Below, one piece after another: positions 11,501 to 20,500 of a stretch of 59,796 nucleotides of DNA. Both the position numbers and the translations under genes were made by a program. This DNA comes from a virus. The notes under the pieces were generated by a model, which saw only the letters and a list, made by a program, of their open reading frames with translations, was not told the DNA's origin and searched no databases. Every line of letters begins with the position of its first letter. Within the stretch, counting starts at the first letter, position 1. The DNA lies in the IMG/VR virus record IMGVR_UViG_3300032214_001248, positions 1-59,796 of that record; one strand, given 5' to 3'.

Positions 11501-12311
11501 CGATATCTACTCTGCTATTAAATGTAGAAAACCCAACTACAATTACGTTCCTATCAACATTTAAATCCGTATCAATGTCTACTCTATTGTTAAATGTAGA
11601 GATGCCAGTTACTAATGAATCACCAACAACATGAAGTTTTGATGTTGGATTTGTGGTTGCAAGTCCAACATTACCAACTGTACTTACAACAAAGGGACTT
11701 GAATCCGGATTTGCAGCATCTTCAACAACTAATGGATTACCAGTACCTGTTTGAGTAATTCTGACTAAATCGGTAGATGTTGATCCTGAAAAGAGTCCCG
11801 CAATACCATCTGATTGTGGAACTACATGCAATTCCGCTCCCGGAGTGGTTGTTCCTATACCGACATTATCAGAGATATAAGCTCCGCCTCCATGAACTTG
11901 TAATTTTTGATTTGATGTTCCCGTCGAAGAATATGTTCCAACAACTATTGACCCACTTCTTACAAATACAGAAGTTTCAATTGTTGATATTCCAGTAACT
12001 CTAATGTCACCTCTTACATAAACAGCAGTTTGTCCTGTACTTACTGGAGATCGTATATCTAACAAATACCCAGGTAAGGACGTTCCAATTCCTACAGAAT
12101 TTCCAAGTCCCGTTGGTCCAGTAACAACAGAAAAGGTATTTCTGGATGAACCAACATATAAAGTTTTTGACCCAATATCTTCGGTAACTTCTAACTTATA
12201 TTGGGGAATAGTAGTTCCAATACCAACGCGGTCAACATCACCATCTGCAACAATAAGATTTGTATTAACTTCTAACCCGTTCTTTACGACAAAATTCTTA
12301 TTAATTGCCAT
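5541..12311 (-). CDS. Giant modular tail fibre with C-terminal S74 intramolecular chaperone
   Basis: 2256 residues. The N-terminal region has repeated VGIGTT-P and SKLHVVG units. Residues about 240-690 hold ten copies of RVDIDTDLNVDRN in roughly 24-residue units, interleaved with a longer TNYIDANGGAYID / SFAGQVTVDDRLLVTG block. Later come five TTLGSGVVNSSLTSVGTL units. The last 95 residues are an endosialidase-type chaperone (peptidase S74): LSDQTQKTNIRPIENAIDL, VRYDW, IGVIAQEIEKVLPEVV and a final coiled coil. S74 domains trimerise fibres and then cut themselves off, typically at the Ser of a Ser-Asp pair, here about 2164/2165. An AGGGGGAG ribosome site and a late promoter precede the ATG. 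Role: probable receptor-binding long fibre. Confidence 0.9.
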   Translation of the reverse strand: MAINKNFVVKNGLEVNTNLIVADGDVDRVGIGTTIPQYKLEVTEDIGSKTLYVGSSRNTFSVVTGPTGLGNSVGIGTSLPGYLLDIRSPVSTGQTAVYVRGDIRVTGISTIETSVFVRSGSIVVGTYSSTGTSNQKLQVHGGGAYISDNVGIGTTTPGAELHVVPQSDGIAGLFSGSTSTDLVRITQTGTGNPLVVEDAANPDSSPFVVSTVGNVGLATTNPTSKLHVVGDSLVTGISTFNNRVDIDTDLNVDRNVIVVGFSTFNSRVDIDTDLNVDRNVTVTGISTFTNYIDANGGAYIDNVQIGVSGDNEIDTTTGILTLDSFAGQVTVDDRLLVTGISTFNSRVDIDTDLNVDRNVTVTGISTFTNYIDANGGAYIDNIQIGISGDNEIDTTSGILTIDSFAGQVTVDDRLLVTGISTFNSDVYVPLSASRVGIGTTNPTSKIHVVGDVLVTGISTFNNRVDIDTDLNVDRNVTVVGLSTFNNRVDIDTDLNVDRNVTVVGLSTFNNRVDIDTDLNVDRNATITGISTFTNYIDANGGAYIDNVQIGVSGDNEIDTTSGILTIDSFAGQVTVDDRLLVTGISTFNNRVDIDTDLNVDRNVTVVGLSTFNSRVDIDTDLNVDRNLTVVGLSTFNSRVDIDTDLNVDRNVTVTGLSTFNNRVDIDTDLNVDRNVTVTGISTLTNGPLLIGSGTSTGTASQPLQVNGGGAYVFGSLGIGSTNPTSKLHVIGNALVSGIVTSSGFNATAGNDYEINNTSVLTSTTLGSGVVNSSLTSVGTLNSLNVSGISTFLSSQLKIRNPANTFEYGIAAAAIAANRTLNLPLITADDTVATLGLSQTFSGNITVSTGNIAHTGTTQNFTAQSYTTGTVTIGGALQTGAITLGQATTSQILNLATGVSAAATTKTINFGTGGASGSFTQINIGPTVGVGTITINTGTNLGIGSDAPTSKLFVVGDGNFTGVVTARTFSGQINAGVSTLGIAGATSLTSQNLNITGISTFAGITTVTGATLFTKQLNTSGISTFGGDVLPSIDATYNIGSPSKRWSNFYVDNITGTLVGGAATVAVISDTQNATRYLTFFEGVSGVGSIRANTNLAYNPGTIVLSLQNGSLLIGSGTSTGTASQPLQVSSGGAYVFGNLGVGVTNPSANLQLSPNATISNVGTGITLPGTVGSALTVAQFVYLNNNTTYLRIKATRNETGSSWTSASTKLVNVTDLTEQGYIEYNPNGANGGMAFGQGSTEWARFLQSGNAGIGTTNPLQRFQVGVANALGISTNGRVFVVTDNGDAGIGTTNPVSKLHVVGNALVSGIVTSSSFNLTTGNDYTINNTSVLNATTLGSGVVNSSLTSVGTLGTLNVSGVTTTGILRVGTGGTIIATTLTGNTGIGTITPTSKLHVVGDALVSGIVTSSGFNATTGNDYEINNTSVLNATTLGSGVVNSSLTSVGTLTRLVTAGLVVTGITTLGVTTATNLLVQNINNFGITTTNSLNIGATEIVSSSRQLQNIASLDATTTATIESAIINAPNNFNDLRITGISTFTNGPVLIGSGTSTGTASQTLQVNGASAYISGSLGIGSTNPTAKLDVAGLGQFVNAGNQLLLHTGTNVPTVILRNDGSEYYHLLSAAGTTPSGTFNSLRPLAINLTSGAVAIANTAINIFNVTNQTASAARWLVRAVTTGISNEAGIYQDASNNMQFAARDGSGTLRLVLDSNNTSGSYLNTTAGFSVGKNTTTPGYTDLGTNLRIGVANKTGTYVMVGTTTVTVTCTNHGLTTGDSVYIDYSTGTAVDSYYNQVTVTDSNTFTVVAATSLTTNGACSIFSESQIRFPGANGDSGYNHTVISERLYGASDKSELLIFKGNDTGTSIQDNIRLAATGDIYFHTGLGVITYDGYINSFGNNLSSSTVSILSSGNLGVGITNPTSKLHVVGNTLVSGIITSGGFNATTGNDYEINNTSVLNATTLGSGVVNSSLTSVGTLNSLNVSGISTFAGITTVTGATLFTKQLNASGIVTSGGFNATTGNDYKINNTSVLTSTTLGSGVVNSSLTSVGTLGSLNVSGISTFAGITTVTGTTLFAKQLNVSGVVTASSFIRPGGTSSQFLKADGSIDSNTYSTATALSVSDDTSTDATRYILFEDATSGTISSVNVSSTNLQFNPSTGNLSATILTSLSDQTQKTNIRPIENAIDLVKQLEGVRYDWINNNKPSIGVIAQEIEKVLPEVVETSNSGLKSVSYGNIIGVLIEAIKEQNEKIDKLQKIVDNLK
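10260..11600 (-). repeat. Tandem coding repeats of about 72 nt in the fibre gene
   Basis: The DNA encoding the ten DIDTDLNVDRN units is nearly identical between copies (plus-strand blocks of the type gacatttaaatccgtatc recur). Several 72-nt copies are directly adjacent; others are separated by a longer block of about 190 nt that is itself present three times. Such near-identity favours unequal recombination and copy-number change. Confidence 0.85.
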
Positions 12312-12344
12312 TTGGGTTCACTCTCCCCCTAGTTAGATTTTAAT

Positions 12345-12352
12345 TATTTATA
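12345..12352 (-). promoter_or_regulatory. T4-type late promoter (TATAAATA)
   Basis: Perfect TATAAATA on the minus strand about 35 nt before the start of the 2256-aa fibre gene, directly after the stop codon of the 1713-aa gene. It would give the giant fibre its own late transcript. Confidence 0.75.
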
Positions 12353-12353
12353 A

Positions 12354-15300
12354 TCAAAAATCAGGAACTCCTGGAGGGAGAATCCAAAAATTAGCCGTTG
12401 TATTGCTATATGATGTGCCGGAGAAGAATGAATTGGAAGAATCTCCATAGTATCCATAATAATAAGTAGTTCCTCCCCAGGAGAGAATAGAGTAATCTGA
12501 CCCATATCCAGGAGAAGAAAGATTATTTTCATCCCATGCCAAACAATATAACGGATATGCATATTGAACGAGTTGCCAATCAGTTAGACTAGTTCTAAGT
12601 CTAATATAATTTGCATTGAGCATTTTTCTAATATTAAAAGGTTGTGCTTTCGTAATGGACGTTGTTCTTCCATCAAGAGTAGCAGTCAAACGGTAATCTT
12701 GTGTTGCAGCAAGTTCTAAGAATCTTTGCCATCTTGCATCGTCAATACAAGTGTTTGTTCCTGGAAGAACCTTTCCAGTAGTTTTTGTAAGAGTTCTTGG
12801 GTCTTTTCCAACAGTGGCAGCAGAAAATACTAATATTCTCCCCGCAGAATCTTGATAAAAATCGCCAAAATCATTTTGAGTTTCACTTATGTACCTTATA
12901 ACAAATTTTGTAGATCTATCTACATTTCCACCAAGAGTTGTTTGCATGACACGTACAGATCCATCAGTATATCCAGACCCACCGCCGCCTCCAGAACCAA
13001 AGTGCCCAGCACCACCGTTTCCACCTGTTGCACCATTTCCTCCCATACCATTGTTTGCTGTTTCAGATCTTCCAGCAGTTTGATTTATAGCATATCCATC
13101 TTTATATCCTCTGTTAATCTGAGCACTATTTAAAATTTCGGTTCCATTGGATAATCTAAATCTCATTTTACCCAAATCTTCACACGCTGCTTTTCCTTGC
13201 TGCTTCCAATACTTACCCTTTGTACAAGAAATTGCCCTACCACCAAAGTTACCTTGTGCTCTTGAGTCCTCCGAATATATTGAAACTTCTGATGACGATG
13301 AACCAAAAATTCCATTTCCAGATAACTGCCCTGCCTGTATTGCTTGTCCACCACTTCCATTTTGTTGTCTACCTGATCCATTCCCACCACTTACGCCAAC
13401 TCCGCCACCAGATCCACCGTTACCAGTTCTTCCTTCACCACCACCTTGTCCAACACAAGCAATTAATTTTGCTTTTCTATATAACCAAAGAGCACCTTCT
13501 GATTTAATTCCACGTAAAATATACTCATCATCTTTGTTCATCAAAAATCTAATTTTTGAATAACCACCTTGTCCTCCACTATAAGTATAAAACCCTGTTC
13601 TTATACTTGCAGCAGACCCATACATTTCCACCTCAACATAGATATCTCTCTCTTTTGCATATAAACAAATAGTATCGGAAGATGTAATATTAGTATTGGA
13701 TATTAAATCTGAATATATTTCTCGGTTAGCTGCTGTTCTTGGTCTAAATATTGAAAATTCATTTTCAATGGAAAGATTCGTGAATTTGGAAGACATTGTT
13801 CCATCATCATAATAAACTTCCATCCCTAAAATAGCACGGGGAGATTCTGGAATAGTGGGATCTACCGCTGGAGTAACTTGATATATTGATACCACATTAT
13901 ATTCAACAGTATTTGTATATAATGGCGAATTGCAAGCCGTTGGATGTGATATCTTACATCTTAGTAAATTATAAGAAACATCATCTGTAGATATGGTAAG
14001 ATTTTTTGTCTTAGACCCACTAACGATGGTGATAGATTTTTCAATATATGTAGAAACCTCTGATTGAAGAGATATGCTAGAGTTTTGGTTTGGAGTAAAT
14101 TCTGCGGGATACTTATTGAGACCTTTATAAATTTTGAGGTCTTGCATATAACACTGTGGATAATTTCCAGCGACTGATAGAGTACTTTCCAATCCAATAT
14201 ATCCAGACGTATTTCCACCAAACCTTCCATTTAACCATAAAAAGATGCCTGTGGATTGTATTAATTTTCCATCAATATAAAATTTAACCGACGTAGAAGA
14301 TTTGGAAATTGCCAAATGTCGCCAAGTTCCAACTTTTAAATCACTGACGGTTCCAATTTGACGTATCCCAGATATATCCGCAAGATAAAATGTACCCCCT
14401 CCAGTACTATTTCTTATTAATGAAAAAGAAGTTCCACCATTGCCACTATAACCACCACCAACATTTATTAGAACTTCACGTAAATTTGTAGTCCATGTTG
14501 AAAATCTACACCATAACTCTATAGTAAAGTCTCCAGTTCCAAAATTAAAATCTTCACTTGCACTAACATTTAAATAATGACTTCCATTAAAATATGCAGC
14601 ACCCCCATAAAATTTTCCAACACCTTTATTCCACAGAGGAGATTTCCCGTAAGTTGACCCAGCAGTTATTGATTTTTTATTTGCAGATAAGTCAGTAAGT
14701 TTTAAAGTTCCGGTACCCTCATCCCATAAAGGTAAATCTAAAATAAGTGTCTTATCGACCATTCCAGATGATGGTACAATAAAGTCAGATGTATATTTTG
14801 CAATTCCATATACTTGGAAATCTTGTATGCCCCCAACCATAGGATATTCTTGAATTGCATTAGATGCCTTTCCAATTAAAACTGGGGAAGATGACTTGAT
14901 GTCTATATCTTTCCACGATTGAGTAGCAACTTTTTTCCCATCAATAAACAATCCAATAGACCCATCTTTTCTTGATACTGCTACATGATGCCAAGTATTT
15001 AAATTTAAAGTTCCACCAGAAACAAAAGTTCCCGCTACTGATGCTTCAAGTTGTGATGATGCATTTTTTCTAACTGTAAAAGAAGAAGAAACTCTATAAA
15101 CATTAAAGGAATTATTAAAATCGTTTGACCACCCATATAAAGAACTGCCTATTTTTCCGAAGATTGGGAAGTAAGTATAATCTCCGACTGTTACTCCAGA
15201 ATTTGATGAAGGTATAGGTTTATTGGTGTCTCTAGAACTATCGTAAATTGTATTTCCTGCCCAACGAATTACTAATTGTCTTGTGTTAGTATATGGATCA

Positions 15301-17495
15301 GTTTCCGTTGCTCCAGTTCTAGTGTACCATCCGTAAGATGTAGTTGGATATGTAGTTTCAGATCGTGCTGTTGTTGCTGCCCTCTCAGTTGCGTAAGGAC
15401 CGCAGGAAAATATTTCTTTAATTCCACTTTGCGTAAAATACACCCATGACTCTACAGTAAAATCACCCTTTCCAAAATTAAAATCAGAAATAGGAGATAA
15501 CTGAAGATATGAATTTTCACTAAAATATGCGTATCCGTTGTAAAATTTTCCTCCACCATTTACCCACAATGTACCTGTATTAGTAACTGTGTTTGGAACA
15601 TTGGTAAGATCAATTAAATCCAAAACAGAATCTGAATTTCTGTCCCACAAAGGAAGTCTTAAAAGAGCATTTGTTGGGTAACTATAGTTATTTGATGGAA
15701 TCTTTATTATTGTATTTGCTTCTTTTGTGCCGTCAACCAAATCGACACCATTTAATTGCCATTGATATAAAATTTGATTATCAGAATCATCATCCACTTC
15801 GGAATTGGCAGAAAAAGTTGCTTCGAATTCCTGAGCAGTTGAGGTTATTGGTTCAAAATCAAGTATTATTGAACCATCTTTGCCAGCTTCTGCTCCAACT
15901 TTGCGTTTTGTAGACCCCTCAGTAATCAGTGTTGGATGAAGATATCCAGAACCTCCACCACCACTACCATCCGTTAAGGATGCTGCATCAGAACTTATTA
16001 AACCTCCACCTCCACCATAATATCCACCACCACCTCCACCAGCTCCATTACCTCCAATAAGAACACCACCAGGACTTCCAGAGGTTCCATTGCCTCGTCC
16101 ACCTATACCACCGGAAGACTGAGTTCCTGCTTTACCACTTGCAATAAGAATGGATTCATTCCCAGAAAGACCTCCACCATTACCTCCAGTAGATACCTCG
16201 TCTTGAAAGTCAAATCCCTCCTTTACTCCATTTGTACGTATAGTAAAGGATCTTACATAACTGTTATATCCATTTGCACAGAACCAAACTCTAAATCCAA
16301 ATCTAGTTTTTTCTTCTATTCCACTATTGGTAATACTTTTATATCCCCCACCCGCAGTTTGTTGTGATATATTATCAATTTGGATGACATAACTATCATC
16401 TATAAAAGGAGTTTTGAAAATTATTTGATAATGCTTATATGATAAGTTATTGCTACATGGCAATCCATCCGCAGCACTTGCACCAACATAGTTTACAGTG
16501 ATATCTGGACTATTTTGAGTTAACTCGTGTCTGTTTATGCTATTATTAAATACATGATAAACAGTAGATTTATAATTAGTTCCTGGTAAAGTTCCGCCGC
16601 CACCACCGCCACCGGCAATTATTATGGCATTGCTTTGTGATACTGATCCAAGGAATATTCCACTATATCCACCACCACCTCCACCTCTAGTATTACTTCC
16701 CCCTCCACCATAACCAGGAGTTCCTAAAGAATTTCCTCCAGCACCACCAACAACCAATTTATATTCTTTATCGGCAAGGAGAGTAAGTTTACCTGAGGAA
16801 AGACCACCTTTACCACCAACAGATTTTACATCCCCAACATAAGATGAACCACCACCGGCACCAGAAACTTTAACATCAACTTCAACATCATTACTTGAAA
16901 TAATTGTATATACTTTTCCGGGATCAAAGTCGTTATAAAAAGGAGTGTCTTTCAGTTTGAGATATAAATCAGTTCCTGAATCGTCTATAATCCTTAAAAC
17001 AGATTCTTCTAGTGTAACAGATCTTGGATGTTGAGTGATTGTAATTTCCGGATACGCAGTTAATAATACAGTATTGGAGTTTATTGGGTCATTAATAGCA
17101 TTACCAGTAGATCTGGCAGTGCCAGCAGTAACATCGGAACCAGAAACTACATATGCTGAAGGGATATAATCCGCTTCTACAAAAAACTTATACTTATTAA
17201 GATAAACTGGAGAATCTATTGTTAAAGTATTAGTTGATGAACCAGAAATAGTTGCTCCATTAAAGGACCCATCAGTTAACTCAATTGTAGATGATTGAGT
17301 ATCTTGAGCGTACCATTTGTAAGAGATGTAACCAGTTGGGGTTGCCGAATTGGAAGGTGTTTGTGATGGAAAAGATGCCGTTGCAATTCCTACAAATGTT
17401 GCAATACCACAAACCGAAATTGGGGAAGGTTGTGTTATAAATGATAAAATAGGACCATTAAGATCAAGAGTAGTCTGCTTATTATTTACTGACAT
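12354..17495 (-). CDS. Large glycine-rich adhesin with two LamG/concanavalin-like domains
   Basis: 1713 residues. Two lectin-like (LamG/ConA-fold) domains are seen at about 655-920 and 950-1140. Each begins with an FNFGKGDFTVESWVYF or FNFGTGDFTIELWCRF strand and contains a WHHVAVSRKDGSIGLFIDG or WRHLAISKSSTSVKFYIDG strand pair. Glycine-rich segments (about 210-330, 430-530 and 1330-1510) with runs such as GGGGGGYSG and GSGGGGGSGY resemble the polyglycine receptor-binding tips of phage adhesins. The C-terminus is aromatic and tyrosine-rich. It lies 11 nt after the 1954-aa gene and is probably co-transcribed with it. Inferred role: surface-glycan binding adhesin. Confidence 0.8.
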   Translation of the reverse strand: MSVNNKQTTLDLNGPILSFITQPSPISVCGIATFVGIATASFPSQTPSNSATPTGYISYKWYAQDTQSSTIELTDGSFNGATISGSSTNTLTIDSPVYLNKYKFFVEADYIPSAYVVSGSDVTAGTARSTGNAINDPINSNTVLLTAYPEITITQHPRSVTLEESVLRIIDDSGTDLYLKLKDTPFYNDFDPGKVYTIISSNDVEVDVKVSGAGGGSSYVGDVKSVGGKGGLSSGKLTLLADKEYKLVVGGAGGNSLGTPGYGGGGSNTRGGGGGGYSGIFLGSVSQSNAIIIAGGGGGGGTLPGTNYKSTVYHVFNNSINRHELTQNSPDITVNYVGASAADGLPCSNNLSYKHYQIIFKTPFIDDSYVIQIDNISQQTAGGGYKSITNSGIEEKTRFGFRVWFCANGYNSYVRSFTIRTNGVKEGFDFQDEVSTGGNGGGLSGNESILIASGKAGTQSSGGIGGRGNGTSGSPGGVLIGGNGAGGGGGGYYGGGGGLISSDAASLTDGSGGGGSGYLHPTLITEGSTKRKVGAEAGKDGSIILDFEPITSTAQEFEATFSANSEVDDDSDNQILYQWQLNGVDLVDGTKEANTIIKIPSNNYSYPTNALLRLPLWDRNSDSVLDLIDLTNVPNTVTNTGTLWVNGGGKFYNGYAYFSENSYLQLSPISDFNFGKGDFTVESWVYFTQSGIKEIFSCGPYATERAATTARSETTYPTTSYGWYTRTGATETDPYTNTRQLVIRWAGNTIYDSSRDTNKPIPSSNSGVTVGDYTYFPIFGKIGSSLYGWSNDFNNSFNVYRVSSSFTVRKNASSQLEASVAGTFVSGGTLNLNTWHHVAVSRKDGSIGLFIDGKKVATQSWKDIDIKSSSPVLIGKASNAIQEYPMVGGIQDFQVYGIAKYTSDFIVPSSGMVDKTLILDLPLWDEGTGTLKLTDLSANKKSITAGSTYGKSPLWNKGVGKFYGGAAYFNGSHYLNVSASEDFNFGTGDFTIELWCRFSTWTTNLREVLINVGGGYSGNGGTSFSLIRNSTGGGTFYLADISGIRQIGTVSDLKVGTWRHLAISKSSTSVKFYIDGKLIQSTGIFLWLNGRFGGNTSGYIGLESTLSVAGNYPQCYMQDLKIYKGLNKYPAEFTPNQNSSISLQSEVSTYIEKSITIVSGSKTKNLTISTDDVSYNLLRCKISHPTACNSPLYTNTVEYNVVSIYQVTPAVDPTIPESPRAILGMEVYYDDGTMSSKFTNLSIENEFSIFRPRTAANREIYSDLISNTNITSSDTICLYAKERDIYVEVEMYGSAASIRTGFYTYSGGQGGYSKIRFLMNKDDEYILRGIKSEGALWLYRKAKLIACVGQGGGEGRTGNGGSGGGVGVSGGNGSGRQQNGSGGQAIQAGQLSGNGIFGSSSSEVSIYSEDSRAQGNFGGRAISCTKGKYWKQQGKAACEDLGKMRFRLSNGTEILNSAQINRGYKDGYAINQTAGRSETANNGMGGNGATGGNGGAGHFGSGGGGGSGYTDGSVRVMQTTLGGNVDRSTKFVIRYISETQNDFGDFYQDSAGRILVFSAATVGKDPRTLTKTTGKVLPGTNTCIDDARWQRFLELAATQDYRLTATLDGRTTSITKAQPFNIRKMLNANYIRLRTSLTDWQLVQYAYPLYCLAWDENNLSSPGYGSDYSILSWGGTTYYYGYYGDSSNSFFSGTSYSNTTANFWILPPGVPDF

Positions 17496-17506
17496 TATTT
17501 TTTACC

Positions 17507-20500
17507 TCAGTTTACGAAGTTTTGACCGACAACCACGGCATACATCCCAACACTTGACATGTTATTTCCATCAAATAATCGGAAAGAATAAATGTCACTT
17601 CTATTTGCAGTTGATGTAACAGTTGGAATTACTCCCCCACCAGGCCAATAAACTGGAATTGCATTTAATCCAATGTTCCTAAAGTCATCCAAATCAACAG
17701 TGTATCCACCAACTGAAGCTTGAGTTATCTTAATTGTAAATGAAGATGAATTTGCTGGTGGATTTATGACTACAAAATAATTTATATTCTGGGTTAGAGT
17801 CAATTCAAATGTCTGAGAAACTGAAAGATCAATAGTAACAAAATTAGATGCACTTGTCAGAGTAGTAACAGATTCTGTAAAAGTCTTAAGTCGTGTAAGA
17901 CCTTCAACATCTAATTTTGCTCTTGGGGTAAGAGTTCCAATTCCAATATTAGAACTGGATGTTATGAGAGCGGTTCCAGAAGTTCCAACAACCAAATTAG
18001 TTGATGTAATTATTCCGGCAGTGATTCTCCCAGAAGAACTTTGGAGATTATATGAAGTTGCTGTTATGATTCCACTTACATGAACATTATTTGCAGTAAT
18101 GAGACCTACAAATCTTGCTTGACCATTAACATAAATGCTTGTTGAAGCCATTCCAACTGCTCCAACCTCAAAAGCAAATCTTGGAACAGATGTTCCAATA
18201 CCAACATTTTTAAAGTCAGTGTTATAAACTTCATTGGAAGTATTGGTCCACCCACTAGCAGGTAAACTTAAATTTGTAATTAAAGAACCATCACCTACAA
18301 AATTAGATGCAGTTAAAATACCAATGATATTTAAATTTCCAGAAATGTTGGCATTTCCATTTATATTTAATTTAAATCCTCTATCAGTCGTCCCTATCCC
18401 AACTCCCCCAGAAGAAGTGACTGAGAACTGATTTGTTCCGGAATTTACTAATAATCTATTTGCTCCAGCAGTTATTGTATTAATTCCTAGAGTATCAAAA
18501 ATTGGAGAGTTTGAGACACTAGCCTCATTAATAGCACCAAAACGGAACCATGCATTTTCTTTCGTATAAATCCATCCAACAAATCCAGTTTTTGTTGGAT
18601 TATCAAGATAAACAACATCACCAGGGTTTCCCGCAGTTGTTGGTGTTGAGATTCCTACAGTGAATTTTCTAGAAACAACAGCATCACCCTGTAAATATAA
18701 AGAGTATGCCTCGATTCCTTTTGGTGAACTTGAGGTTAATTTATTTGTAAAAATTACTGGACCATTAAATTCAGAAACTGAATTTTTGTTTGAACCACCT
18801 GATATTGTTATAGCACGTCCAAAATTACCTTCAATTGCACTGATAACGTTAATGCTTGGAAAATCCGAAATGTCTTCACCAGTAATAGTTTGGATAGGGG
18901 TATCAAAGATTTCTTCTTGTCCAGTTACTGTACTTAGTTTTTTGTTTCCGGAATATGAAATACCCTTGTCATTCATTCCGGTATAGAAGTTTATACCACC
19001 ATTTTTTCTAGTAGACTGTCCTAAAAGTTCCTCTTGTGGAGAAATTTGTCTATCTTGTCTATCCGGAAATGCCGTTGAATAATTACCTGGACCAAATCCA
19101 ACATATTCAAATGTATGACTAGAAGCACGAGAAATAGAGTGTCTTCTAAGTTCTACTGGAAGAGTGCGAATTTTTCTTACAATAGAATTGCTAATGTGAG
19201 TAGATGCTTTTGTTCCAAGAACGCTTCTAAACACAGAAATTGGAGTTCCTGCACTAATATTATTAGGAACCGTCGATTTTACTCTTACAATTTCATCGTC
19301 GATTGCAAAATAATCTCCAATTCTTACATCCAAATTATCAATTCCACTGAGAGTGATGCTTTCCGTAGTAACATCACTTATTGCAGAATACAGGGTAGTG
19401 GTAATTCCTGCATAAATTGGAGTCATTCTGCCATTTAAATTTTCATTATCAATTGTAACAATACCTTCATTAGAAGTTACACCCCCTCTATAACCATAGA
19501 GTGTTCCAGTAGCTGTTGGCGATATTGTTCCTATTCCAATTTTAACTTTGAATGATGTAAGACTTACATTTTCTGTAACTACAAAATCTCCATTATAAAG
19601 TGATTGATTTGCCCCACCGATTCTAATTTTCGAATCAATCTTAAGTCCATGCCTATTTTGAGTTACAACCGTAGCGATTCCACTAACTCTATCATATGCA
19701 AGAGAACTAATCCGTAAAGTCTCTCCAGTTAAATATGCCGATGAATTTGAAGTTACAACTGATCCAATACCACCATTAGAAATCCAAGTGGAAAGTCCAA
19801 CAGAAGATTGGACACTAAAGCTCTTTGCTGCACCTACACTAACTCCGGTTATTCTATAAAGATTGTTAAACGATGAATAAGTTTCGGAACTTACGCCATT
19901 AATTCTTATAGAATCCCCAATATTATTATAAATTTTAGTTACATTTACATATGCAGTAGTAAATCCAGCAAAAGTTGATACACCAACAATCGCTAAAGAA
20001 TTTCCTATTCCATAAGCACTACCACCATCCATAATAACTACGTTGGTAATATTACCAGATGCATTGACTGTTATCTTTGCAGTTGCATGGTTTCCAGTAA
20101 TAGATGTTCCAATACCAACTAACCGAGCATTATAAAAATCTCCAGATGCTGCAAATCCATATCCAAGTCCACTGTTAGCAATTGAAACTTTAGTGATGCG
20201 ATTTAATCCATGATCAATTGAGGTATGAATAGTATGAATGGTTGAACTTGTTGAAACAATGTTTGTAATACCTACTCCAACACTCACATCAACGAAATTC
20301 TTAGAAATAGTTTCTTTTGTAATACTATTTCTTGGTTCATCAATTAAAGTTTCACCTATTAATGATGATTGTGCAAAAGACTTTGCCTCTATTGGATCTG
20401 ATACTGGATTATCCTTATCAAGTTGTGGATATAAGTTTTTCACATTTTGCGAAAACTTTTCATCTCCAAAATAGTTAATCGATGGAGTAACAGATGAATT

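Noticed and set aside
10260-11600. Regular repeats resembling a CRISPR array
   Set aside because: Repeats are in-frame coding units without unique spacers or cas genes.
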